A DNA stretch of 64,000 bases, from assembly GCA_018398585.1 (NCBI GenBank), contig JAGTTD010000007.1, forward strand, positions 37,538,911-37,602,910, read 5' to 3'. The notes beneath the pieces are model-generated. The model was given only the letters and a program-made list of their open reading frames with translations. It searched no databases and was not told where the DNA came from. The translations under genes and the position numbers were made by a program. This stretch comes from Simmondsia chinensis (Eukaryota > Streptophyta > Magnoliopsida > Caryophyllales > Simmondsiaceae). Shown here piece after piece: positions 45,800 through 56,897 of this stretch (positions within the stretch are counted from its first letter, which is position 1; every line of letters begins with the position of its first letter).

Positions 45800-46205
45800 G
45801 ATCATATTGATATATTTTAAATTATAAAAAAATTAAATTAATATAATTAAAAATAAAATAACTAAATTAATATAATAAATAAAGTATAAAAATTTTTAAC
45901 GTAAATAATCGTATATTGTAAGTTAAAAAGGGAATGGATAAGGAGACAAATTAGCATGGGGGTGCGGTGCGGGGGGTAAAAAGTAAAGAGAAGAGAGAAT
46001 GCCAGAAGGGCCAAAGTATTAAATTAGGTGTCAACCATCAATTCATAATTATTATTATCCATAGAGAACATTTCTAGCTTAAAATTAAAAATGTAATTTT
46101 GTGTATTTTTATTGTTGTTAAGTAGAAACGATGATACATCGGGTTTGCCTTCATCTAACTTTAACTCAGGAAAAATCCAACTCAACTCAAATTCCAAAAA
46201 AAAAG

Positions 46206-46640
46206 GGGTCAATTGCATAAAACTCCTTTAACTTGTACTTCAATAACAAAAAATTTTCCTTACTAATAAAATCACTCACTAAACCTCCTAACTTTTAAAA
46301 ATTTTTCACTTTGCCCACAAATAACTTTTTTTTGACCATTTTACCCGTCAACAAAAAAAAAATTATATTTGAACTCATAATATTTTTTTCTAAAAATTTT
46401 AAAAATACTTTTTATTTTTTGAACTTATATAAAAATATAAAATATTTAATTTTTATCTAATAATATAAAATCCTTTTCTAAAAATAAAATTAAACATTAA
46501 GGACAAAATGGTCAAAAATAAGTTGCATGGGGTTAAGTGATAAATTTTTAAAAGTGAGGGAGTTTTAAGAGTGCTTTTATTTGTGAGGGGAGTTTTCTAT
46601 TTCTGAAGCAAAAGACAGGGGAGTTTTCTGTAATTTACCC
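46206..46640. mobile_element. MITE with GGGTMAATT..AAAACTCC termini
   Basis: Left GGGTCAATTGCATAAAACTC and, reverse-complemented, right GGGTAAATTACAGAAAACTC are inverted ends that continue inward ('ttaaaaatttttcact' against 'gtgataaatttttaaaag'). The flanks are A-runs, so a target duplication cannot be judged. Non-coding. Confidence 0.75.
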
Positions 46641-47669
46641 AAAAAAACTCATTTATTCCATAAAAATTCAATCTAAATTTAAATCCATCGGGTGAAATGA
46701 ATATCTGACCCAAATTTATAATCCATTTAAATCCTAGAATAAATTATAATATTAATATATGTTACAGTGCAAAATTTGCGACAATAGTAACTCAAAAGCA
46801 AATATTTGGACAAATTGTTGCATTTTTTTTATTTATTTCATTTGTATAATATCCTAATAATATAATATTAAGCCACCGTTCAAAAACTTTTTCACTAGTA
46901 ATCTTTGTACATATATTTGGCACATAATATTATACCGACACCTCTGTACTCTTCAACTTAGGGTGTATTTGATTTATTTGTTTTCAACATATGTTTTTTC
47001 AACATTATTTATTGCAATGAGATATGTATATTTCTAAAAACATATTTCCTTTACAATGTGGTGTTTGATTTATGTCGTGTAAAAAGACCATTTGCATATA
47101 ACATTGTGTTTGAATACACATGTAAAGAAAGACAAATCTATTTGGAAAAAAGGTACGCAATAAAATAAATCATAAACACTGATGGAGTGGATCGTAGTGG
47201 TGTCAAGATACAATGATAGATAACAATAATCCTTACTAATGGGATGTGATGTGTTCAATTGATGAAATGAGGTAGTCATGGCTGGTCACAAAATTTTTTG
47301 GGCTGAAGTAAACAGTTTAAAAGAGGCCCTTTATATATAAACACAAAAAGTCTACAAGTCCAGAGAAAAAAGCCACGAAATTGTCACGAGAAGAGGGGTG
47401 TTTAGGAACAAATTGGTCATTAACGATTAACTATGCCCTATTCGTGGTATTTTCGTGTGCCCCCATCTCGTGACATGTAGCAATATATAACAATATTTTG
47501 AAGTAAAGGTGTAGGGTAGTGATTTGTATCTCGCCTTCCGAGTAAGAAGTGTTGGGTTCAAAACTTATCATTCCCTCTCCACGTGTTTGGTTTCCCTCTT
47601 TAGGAAAATTGTTGCTGCATTTCTCACAAAACTTTAAAAAAAAAAATTTCTCTTAAAATATAAACACTA
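46641..47669. other. Intergenic, no gene
   Basis: AT-rich; the short antisense frame at 47070-47279 has no known domain. No repeat was recognised. Confidence 0.35.
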
Positions 47670-48655
47670 AAACTCTGTTTGGAATATGGAATTGAAATTG
47701 GAATATGGAATTACAATTCCGATACTGGTTGAGATGGAAATCCAATGGAATTGAGTTGGAATTAGAGGTTGGAATTATTATTCCATAACAATTCAAGTCA
47801 AAATGGGTTTTTGGTCAATCTAGTTGGAGTATTTAGAGCTTCAAATCAGCTACGGTTGGATTTTAGCTGGAGTGGTTTATATTGTGTTCGAGCTATTATG
47901 GTCGGAGCGATTCACTTTGAGTTTGAGTTATTCGAATTTCAAGTTAAATTGAGTTGAGTATTGTGTCGGATCATTTGATATTCAAGTTATCTTAGGTTTT
48001 CAATTACTCGAGTTAAGTCTTTTCGAGATTTAGACTAGAATTGATCGAGTTTGGTTGATTTAGGTCGTTTCGAGCTCAAGTCATCTTAATTTTGGAACAA
48101 ACATGTTATATCATTTTAAATTTTAAGTCATCTCATAGTGTATTTAAGATGGATCAGATCGTTTTGGGTCAATTTGGTTAGGTCACTTCAACTTCAACTC
48201 AACTTCTTTACGTCACATTCAAGTTTCATTTTTTGATTTTAGTCACCTCGAGTTTCGAATCAATTAGGTTGGGTCACTTCGGACTTTAAGTTAATTTGAT
48301 TTCGGTCATTTCAAGTTGAAGTCATTTGAGTCCGATGATTCCAAGGTTCGAGTCCAATTTTCGATTGTGTCTAAGTCTATCGATTTTGAATTATTTTAGG
48401 TTTGAGTTAACCAAGTCAGGCCATTTTAGATTTTAGGTAAATAGAGCTACAATTTCTTATCCCCATCCCAAGAAACTGAAAAGTACGATTTTCGTTTAAA
48501 ATCCAATTGCATGGAAATGCGCAGTAAAATTATAATTCTAATTCCCGAAGGTGAACCAGACAACAAGACTGAAATTGAAATTCATGGCACAATTTCAGTC
48601 TTAACTCAATATCAGACTTTAATTCTATACTCTAAACATAACCTAAATGATAATC
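47670..48655. repeat. Possible large non-autonomous DNA element
   Basis: The left end ('ttggaatatggaattgaaat', 'aattacaattccgatac') and right end ('aattctaattcccgaagg', 'gaaattgaaattcatgg') look loosely inverted. The interior is full of 'gagtt/ggtcacttcgag' words. No clear duplication. Confidence 0.3.
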
Positions 48656-49649
48656 TCTTTTAAAAAACAAGGTAGTTAATACAAGGATGATGACAGCCGT
48701 TGGATGAGAACACGTGCAGGGGGTAAAGAAGACGGCACCATCTCATGTGTCGCGCGTGACACTCCCCCCTTCTTATGAGTTATGATTCCTGCTTCTTCTA
48801 CGTGCATCTGTCGGAAATTCGAATCCTGTGGCCCCCAGGGGTATTATTGTCACTTCTCTTACGAAGTAAACGAGATAAGTATTACTTTATGAAAAATACG
48901 AATTTAAACTCTTGTTTAATTATGGTCACTTCCCTTGCGCAACTCTTCAAAATGGAGGTTGGCGAGGAGGGGTGACAGTACCATATAGGATGCGAAGCTT
49001 ATTGGTGCGTGGCGCAAGTGGAAGTATGGGAAAAAACTTGGTTTGTTTTATAGCCGTGATGAATTGGATATGATTGAGCTGTTTGTAAGGTTGAAGTAGG
49101 GTTTAAGGTGTCCTGTCCCTGTTATTCTTAGCTCCGGTTTTGATATAGCTGGTCATTTCCCTTTTTCGAGACCTGTTTCACCTGTGGTGTTGTACCTTTT
49201 TCAATAATTAGTGTGGAAAACTCGAAATACAAAAGCCGGCGCCTCAAATAAGAGGCTCAAAGAACACACACAAAGTGTGACAAAGGAAAAATATCAAGGA
49301 AACTTGCAAGAAAGATAGCCCAACCCCCAGAACCAGTCCCAGAACAGCCGACAAAAAAACACAAAAAGCAAAAGCAAAAACACCAAAAGAAAAACAACTT
49401 CCTAACCGCAGCAACGAACAGCAAAGGAAAAAAAAAAAAACACCCAAAAGCAATAGTTGCGTTGTACTTATAGTGCTTGTTTGATTCTCTCCTGCCTATC
49501 TGTTTTATGTTCTATTTTTATCCTATTTTTTTTTGTTTTGTATTGGCTTCTGTGTATTTGCTCCTTGTTCCCTGGCTTTATGCAGGATGAATGTGGCCTC
49601 GTTTTTACTAGTTGCCATTTTATAATACGACCGTGTCGCTAATTATCCA
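48656..49649. other. Intergenic with LINE-like 3' tail signature
   Basis: 'ttgtacctttttcaataatta' (49190-49210) resembles the 3' UTR end of plant LINEs. Flanking open frames are chance frames over homopolymers. Confidence 0.3.
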
Positions 49650-49845
49650 AAAAAAACTTACCTAGCCCTCTCTAGGTAAGTTCTAATTCATTTGTTTTCA
49701 ACTAGCCTTCTAAAGGAAGTTCTATTTCCCATCCTGATAACCAAATATGTTTTACTTACTTCTTAGAAAAATGATACATGGATTAAATTTTCAGGAAATA
49801 CAACTTTCTACTAGAATTCAATTCATGGAGCAACAAAACAAGGTT
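49650..49845. repeat. Second copy of the 37430 repeat
   Basis: 'ctctctaggtaagttctaat', 'caactagccttctaaaggaa' and 'aaatatgttttacttacttc' match the copy at 37430-37690. Confidence 0.5.
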
Positions 49846-50397
49846 ATGGTCAGTAGGATTCAGTACGAAAATTAAACAAAATTTAATATTTTCCTATATT
49901 ATCTGACTCTATATATAAAACTTCGATCGACAGCTTCTTCTACGCTACTAACATAGTACAAATAAATATAGTTTTGACAATTTGACATATATGTTGCAAA
50001 AGGCATAAAAAAAATGTTAATACAATAACTTTTTTCCTATTCTTCTAGGTAAGAGATTTTGGATTCAAAATTTATCACTATCTTTTTCCGGCCGTTGATT
50101 TCCTGTTGTAAGAATTTCGTTAGTAAAAATCAGTTAAGACTATTTCGTATTAAAAATTTGTTTTAAGTGATGTCATGCATATGCTTTGTTTTGATCATAT
50201 TTTTTTTTGACAAACTTTATTTTAATGTTTTAATCATTTTTTTTTGGGGACAAACTTTGTTTTAATTATGTTATAATAATATGCAAGTGAAACCATGATT
50301 TATTCCAATTACTATAATTTCCTAAGTGATAGACTAGTAACATAATGATTCCATTTTACTACTGTGTTATAGGGTAATTATATAAGTATTATTATTT

Positions 50398-50680
50398 GGA
50401 GTAAATTAAATATTAGTATCCTGAAGTTTAGTGTATTAATTTTTTAGTCCATAAATTATGTGAAAATAATTTTTTAGTTAAAAAAAGATGTATTTAACAA
50501 TATAGTCCAAAACATGGTATGACAGAATGAAAGCAAGGCTTATTTTGCACCCCTTACACATCGCTACTTGAATTATTCTATTAAATTCATATAATTTTTT
50601 GGACTAAAAAATTATTTCATAAAGTTGTGGACTAAAAAATTAATATAAAAACCTTTGGGGTACTAATATAAAATTTATCC
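50398..50680. mobile_element. MITE with ~80-bp inverted ends ('ttttttagtcc' family)
   Basis: Left GGAGTAAATTAAATATTAGT ... TTAATTTTTTAGTCCATAAA and right (reversed) GGATAAATTTTATATTAGTA ... TTAATTTTTTAGTCCACAAC align over about 80 bases. A related, more decayed copy is at 51790-52143. Confidence 0.75.
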
Positions 50681-51139
50681 TTATTTATTTCTTGATTGTA
50701 CTTTTTAGTTTTAATTAAGAATAATTTTTTTTTTTCAATTTAAGTTTTCAGTTTCATTCTACAAGAGAAAGTTGAAACAAACTCAAAATAAATAATTTTT
50801 ATAATTCTAGTTTTTAATTTTCTAAAAATAAAAACTATAAATAAAAAAGATGTTAAATTACCATAGGTTTGCATGACGTTCATTTGGTGGAAGGAATCTT
50901 TCAAAAAAACTAAGAGTAGAGACATTATAGAGCAAAGCTCGATACAAGAAGCTGTTGCTTCCAATTGGAGCTCCGAAAGTACAGATAAAGTAATAAAAAA
51001 GCCAAAATACATGATACCAAACAACCCAAATTCCTACGGCTCTACGTATCTCAATCAATAAAATGGATATAATATAGTTTGTTTAGTTAAATTATGAAAA
51101 AAATTGTTTTATTAGAAGCTGGTAAATTTCATCAGGTGT

Positions 51140-51265
51140 TTAGGGCATATCCACAAAGTTGACATACATAAGATTCACATATAAGTCAAGTAAGGTTCAA
51201 TCCTAAAACCAACTGGCATTACGTGGAGTAACCTACTGGGCTATCTAGTATTCTTACTCACATGT
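51140..51265 (-). repeat. Family A repeat, inverted
   Basis: 'gttgacatacataagattca', 'catataagtcaagtaaggtt', 'aaaaccaactggcattacg' and 'gagtaacctactgggc' follow the inverted family order. Confidence 0.5.
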
Positions 51266-51789
51266 GGAGTTCTTTATAAAAACAGTTTTGTATAAACACT
51301 TTTGTAAAAACTATTTTTAATAGGGGTATTTTTATCTGAAAGTTTTTTAGTTCTTACTTTTGCTTTTTTTTCAAAGGAGAAATACAATTTTACTATTTTT
51401 TTTCTAAAAGAACTTATGCTTCTCTGTAAAAGCATTTTCTTTTCTGGCCGAACACCTTTAAATTTTGAAAACAATATTTTTTTTTCTAGAAAAAAACTTC
51501 GCCAAATAAACTCTAAATTCAAGTCGTCATAATTAATGCTCAATTCGCCAATATTTTCTCGGTTAAACTTAGTTTATATGTACATAAATTTTGGAGAACT
51601 CAATAGCATTCAAACTCGAGTTGACAAATTTTAAATTTAACTCTACTAATCTAGATTTGTTCAAAATGTTTAGGCTCGAGTTTAGCTTGGAAAGATCATA
51701 ATTTTTGTTTGGTTTATTTAATAGTGACATGTGAGATTTATATACAAGTAAAATTGGAACCTAACTTATATATTGCTAATTTCTTGTTT

Positions 51790-52143
51790 ATAATCCTAAT
51801 GTAAATTTTTTAGTCCAAAAATATTATAAAATAATTTTTTAGTCTAAAAGTTAAAAATATTTAATAAAATAATCTAAAATAACTGTGTAAAGGGTAAAGA
51901 ACTTTTTGTTGTTTGTTGGTAAACCAACCATTCTCTATTATTCCACTTATCCCACACACGAACCGCAATGTTATGATACTATTAATAAAAAAGAATAAGA
52001 TAAGAGATTAATTTTACACCCTTGCGCACTGTTGTTTGGACAATTTTATTAGATGAATGAGACTTTTACACTAAAATATTATTTTACAAAATTTACGAAC
52101 TAAAAATTAAATCAAACTTCAGGGTATTAATATGTAATTTACC
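51790..52143. mobile_element. MITE, decayed relative of the 50398 element
   Basis: The right end (reversed) GGTAAATTACATATTAATAC ... TTTTAGTTCG and the left interior 'taaattttttagtccaaaaa' show the same layout as 50398-50680. The left terminus is truncated. Confidence 0.6.
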
Positions 52144-52428
52144 ATTTTCTTTTTCTATTTATGGCTTTTAATAATTGTATATATAAGTCCTCAAAGGTGA
52201 TAGTGTTTGAATTAGTGCAAGAGTCAATATTAATTAAACTAACTTAATGTATATTAATTGACTTAAGTCATTTGATTAGTAAAATAATTAAATTTTTTTA
52301 AAATTAAAATAACTAAAATAATTAAAAAAGTTCTGATAAAAAAAAGTAAAATAATTAAAATTAAAATTTGAATCAAACCCATGTAGGCCGGCAGGAAACG
52401 TGCTAGTAATATATATATATATACATAA

Positions 52429-53390
52429 TTTTTTTTTTTTTTTGATAATGGTAAAGACAAAAGGATCAGCTTCAGTTCCCCCCCTAAGCACGGGGCGGCC
52501 TGAAGCTTAGGGACGGGAAATCAGGATGAGGGTGTTAGAAGGAGCCGAATTCCCGACTAGGAAATTCGATCGCTTGTAGCCCTCACCCGCCACAAAGTCC
52601 ACAGACCTGTTAGCTTCTCTAAACACATGAGAGAAAGAGAAAAAATACAGATTTTGACATATACACCGGATATCCTCCATGATGGCACGGTTGCCCTGAA
52701 GGGTTCTGATCACAACCTGGTTATCTTCTTCCAAAATAACACGCGAAGCACCCCTCTGAACAACCTCTAAAATTCCATCCCTACAGCCAACGCTTCAGCC
52801 ACAATGATTGGGGCATTACCCAGTCTTCTAGAGCCACTCGCAATGATCTGCCCTCTATGGTTTCGAATGATGAATCCAGCAGCAGCTTCTGACCCACGTC
52901 TGGACCATCGAAGTTTACCTTCTACTATCCCTCTTCCGGGGGCACCCAGGTAACCCAAGTATTCACAACTCTGCTCTTGGTAGCCTCCCTAGTAGAGAAG
53001 TAATCGAAGCAATCAAACCTGTTCCTGCACTCCCACTCCAAGCACATAGCTCGGGCCCTATTGACTGTCTAACAGGGAGGGATTTCTCACCCCTAAAGAT
53101 AGCCGAGTTCCTGTCCTTCCAAAGACCCCAACAGAGAACAGCAAAACTTACTGCACCATTTCGTCCCCGTCTTGATCTCAGTTCGTCTTCAATCCTGTAG
53201 CTCGACGGCTCCTTCATGCCCCAGCCAGCAGCAACTGCACTCCTCCAGACATCCTTCGCCCGAGGGCAATTTAGGAGGATGTGAGATATGCCCTCCATAT
53301 TAGCCTTACACCAGATGCACTCATCATTCCAGTCAGGGATTCGTTTCTTCATTTGTTCCCCGGTGGCCAGACAATTATTCAAGACTTGCC
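52429..53390 (-). mobile_element. 5'-truncated LINE with zinc-binding and RNase H-like remnants
   Basis: Reading leftward: 52963-53382 contains CIWCKANMEGISHILLNCPR (a zinc-binding C-x2-C-x(n)-H-x4-C pattern) and the WGLWKDRNSAIF signature of the LINE RT zinc-binding domain. Then come RNase H-like pieces in shifted frames: AAAGFIIRNHRGQIIASGSR (52767-52958) and SHVFREANRSVDFVAGEG (52507-52734). Two frame breaks separate them. After the stop comes a ~60-bp 3' UTR and an A-tail (T15-T17 on plus, 52429-52445). Only the 3' part was inserted, as is usual for LINEs. The reverse transcriptase itself is absent. Confidence 0.85.
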
Positions 53391-53392
53391 AA

Positions 53393-53420
53393 ATACATAG
53401 TAGACATGTCTACTATGTAT
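53393..53420. repeat. Perfect 28-bp palindrome
   Basis: ATACATAGTAGACA is followed directly by its reverse complement TGTCTACTATGTAT, at the 5' truncation edge of the LINE. A related half (agatacattgtagacatgca) lies about 12 bp further right. Confidence 0.95.
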
Positions 53421-53487
53421 CTTGCACACCAGATACATTGTAGACATGCAAGTAATATTCACATATATACTTTCCATTTTATAATTT

Positions 53488-53844
53488 GGGTTATTTATGA
53501 CAAAGGTCTCTATACTTTGCCCATTGTGTTACTTTGGTTCTCATACTTTTAATTGTGTTAATTTAGTCCATGAACAATTCAAAATGTGTCAATTTAGTCA
53601 TTTGGTCAAATTTAAGTTAAGTTAATGACATAATTTTGAACACAAAAACTATGCTAGATGAGTAACTTATTATAAATTTATCCGTTTACTCAATTTAACC
53701 CAATTAAACTTAACACAATTTTTTTTCTAAGGACCAAATTGACACATTTTGAATTTTACAAGGACTAAATTGATATAATTAAAAATTCAAAGACTAAACT
53801 GACATAATTGACAAAGCACAGGGACCTTTGGCGTAAAATAACCG
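53488..53844. mobile_element. Intact Mutator-like MITE with perfect 9-bp duplication
   Basis: TTATAATTT flanks both sides (53479-53487, 53845-53853). Termini GGGTTATTTATGACAAAGGT and (reversed) CGGTTATTTTACGCCAAAGG are inverted, with longer inverted arms inside. It is the clean relative used to read the insertions in 44847-45911. Confidence 0.88.
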
Positions 53845-53999
53845 TTATAATTTTATACTTACTATAGAAAAATTGAACCTACACCATCCTAAATGTTTTT
53901 TTTTAAAAATAATTAAGAGATTAAGATACTTAGAAGTATATCAGAGATGTCTGTCTGTTAAGGATTTAATACCGTATTAAATATTTATCATTCTTTCAG

Positions 54000-54160
54000 C
54001 CTGACCCATGAAGTTGGCATAAATGAAATCTACATATAAGCACAAGTAGAGTTCAATCCTAAAACCAATTGGTATAAGATGGAGTAATCCACTATAATTA
54101 TATGTTGGTCCCTTCTCTCTTGTAACTTCGATACAGGATTCAACTAGACTCACATGTATA
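54000..54160 (-). repeat. Family A repeat, inverted
   Basis: 'atgaagttggcataaatgaa', 'tctacatataagcacaagta', 'aaaccaattggtataagatg' and 'gtaatccactata' follow the inverted family order. Confidence 0.55.
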
Positions 54161-54403
54161 AGAGTTGAAATAACAATAAAAGAAAAAAAAAAATGAAAAA
54201 ATGATATTAATTTTTAGATCAAAAAAGGACAAATGAGGAAAGAAACTCGTAATTGACTTTGTTTTTCAATTGCTACACACCGACAACAATTATATTATAT
54301 GATTATCAATTTATCAGCTTTTTTTTAACACTGAAAGAAAAATTAAATATCAATTTATCAATTTTTTTTTTTTGGAAAAATTAAGTTGTAATTTTAATTT
54401 TAG

Positions 54404-54530
54404 TGAAACTAGTGCTTCAAGGGCTCCTGCATATGCATGGTCTGAGAGCGGTGAGATGCACGCAGCCTTATCCTTTCAAGGTGTTACCTTAAAGAGATGT
54501 TGCGTACGAGGACCCCGACCTGAGAATATC
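54404..54530 (-). mobile_element. SINE copy q, no head
   Basis: 'agtgcttcaagggctcctgc', 'gatgcacgcagccttatcc' and 'tgttgcgtacgaggaccccg' give the 3' domain in reverse. No (CAA)n tail and no clear duplication. Confidence 0.65.
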
Positions 54531-56892
54531 ATCCGTTATTTACAAGGTGAAATTATTTATTCATTTTTTTTTATAACTAAAGTCAAGGCGGAACTGTTGG
54601 AAGAGGTTTAAGGCATCAAGGACTAATGAATCACAAATGGGATGTGCTGATAAAACTTTGCTGCCCGATTAGCAGTTATATTTGCTAGGTATGAGATACA
54701 AAATAGAAAACAAGTAGATTCTTGAGCCGTACGATCATAAATATCGAGCTAACTGAGGAACCAGACCTCCTTATATCATGTGCCATACACACCGACGGAT
54801 CCAATGTATAAGCATAAGAGACAAATGCCCCATTGTATTTTAAAACATACGCATTAAATATTATAAGTAGTCTATTTATTTGTCAAAATGACGGAAATTT
54901 TTATAGGTCATAAATAAAACACAATATACTCGAAAGTATTAATATAACCATAATTAAAATATTACATCCTTGGTGAGCAAATTTTCTGAATCCACCACTG
55001 ACCATACACGTGACTTTGGTCACATAAATACTAGGCCTCCTATCCCATCATAAAAACACACAACAGATAACATATAGCACAACCGTAAAAGAAAATTTTC
55101 TTAGTCTCGTTCTTGATAGCATTTGAGTACTCGAGCTCACCTTATAAAATATATCACTTGAAAAAACTTCAAAATTATCAATAGAAAAACCTACCTTCAG
55201 AATCCAATATGTTACAATAAAAAGGCTAATATTATTATTAAGGTAAAATTGTTATTTCCAAATAATTTTCTAGTTCTAATTTTTTATATGTTATATTATT
55301 ACTCTGTCAGTAACAACTGTCTCAAAAAAAAAGAGGTTATTTTAGAGAATAAATGCATGAACAAAGCAGGAGAGAATTAAAGTAGAATAATAAATGAAAT
55401 ATAATTAAATGAGGAAATTAGGTTGGGGAAAATATTATGAGAAAGAGTAAAAGTAGTTACATGCACGTTATAAATAGCAAAGTTGTGATAAGGATGTCTC
55501 AACTCGTAGGTTACGTGGATGCATCATCTACTTGTTACTCTTTCCGTTAAATTTATAGAAAATAGGGGTTTAGCATCGTTTACGATAAATTTGGTAGTAT
55601 AGTTATTCATCATGTTTGGGTTCTATTTGAGGTGCGGTTCGTTAGAATAAGCTGAATTCAAACTCTAGTTACAGACCTGTATAAGCAGTGTGTTGCAATG
55701 GGATAATCCATGGATGTCTCGTATAAAACATGTTGTACTGGGATAGTGACAAGGTGGTAAACGGGCCTCTTGTTTGGTTGTTGGGAAGTAGGCAAATACG
55801 AGAAGTGAAAATTACTTAATCATTTCCGGGTCTTTCAGAACCTAGAAAATTACTTTTTAAAAACTATAAAAAGGGTGTTTTTAAAAAGTTGTTTTCGAAT
55901 GTTTGTCCTAACACTAGCCGTTGCTCTTCCGCCTCTATCCATCGCTACCACCATCATCTACCATTCACAGCTACTTTCCTTGGCTAACTGTGGTTCTTCT
56001 CTATTTTGTCCTTGTAATATTTGCTAAATTCGTAAACTAAAAATAAAAAGCGAAACTGAACATACCATAAGGTAACACTAATCGAACTTGTTGAATCGTG
56101 GGAAAGCTAGTTAATAGTGCGAGACCTAAATCCATTGATACCCATTAGTTATTTTATCATGTTCAAACATGATGCGGTTTTTAATAACTCCCACACTTTG
56201 TCAACACCGCTTCCTCACGTTGTTACCCCACGTCCACCCCATACAGTACTAATATGTAATTTATTTTCATAATTTTATGTAATTGAACATTTTTCATTAT
56301 TTGAATTAAAAGTTATTTCACAAAATTCATAAACTTTTTCCAATAATTAACAAGCAAAGGGCATGCAGCGCAGAGCAGGGCCACGAAAACATAAATACAT
56401 AAAGCAAAAACAAAAAGCAGTAATAGTCAAAAACAACACATACCACAACAACAAACCACAATAAAAATCATCACCCCTCCCAGCCCTGCGGCTCACCGAG
56501 TGCACCGAGAGCCACTCACCCCTACATCATTGTTACCAGACGTCTCAAGCTTTGATGCATTCAACATTCCGCACTATTTCCTCCGATGAGTATAAAAGCC
56601 CTCGCACTAAACATTTATTCAAAATCCCGTCCTCATTTTTATACTTCAAAAGATTCTACAAAATTCAAAATATGAATACACCAAACCTCGAGTACTAATA
56701 TATAATTTATCACCGTAATTTTATGTTATAGGGCATCTTAGAGTTATGAGGAGAGTGTCGGTGCCATAGGGATGGGGCAGAATTTGGCAATATCAAGTGA
56801 TGTGGCCTTGACAATCGCTTGCTTTGCTCCCACATGTTATCATGTCCATTTTTGGTCCCTTTAACACATGTCTACGTGATACATGCAGGGTC
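54531..56892. other. Intergenic, no gene
   Basis: AT-rich. Nothing coding or repeated was recognised over about 2.3 kb, apart from simple A/C-rich sequence at about 56390-56470. Confidence 0.35.
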
Positions 56893-56897
56893 GGGCA

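Larger units (their letters stand above)
44847..45911. mobile_element. Mutator-like MITE hosting two SINE insertions
   Basis: The flanks TATATTCTA (44838-44846) and TATATTGTA (45912-45920) form a 9-bp duplication with one mismatch. The ends (AGGTTATTTATGTGAAAAG; reverse complement of ...AACGTAAATAATCG) and the internal phrases ('agttaatgacataattttga', 'tttactcaatttaacacaa') match the MITE at 53488-53844. Excess length is explained by insertions at 44911-45395 and 45617-45799. Confidence 0.75.

Noticed and set aside
49244..49453. Phe/Leu-rich 69-aa frame as a membrane peptide
   Set aside because: It lies over A/C-rich low-complexity DNA, with no start context or conserved motif.
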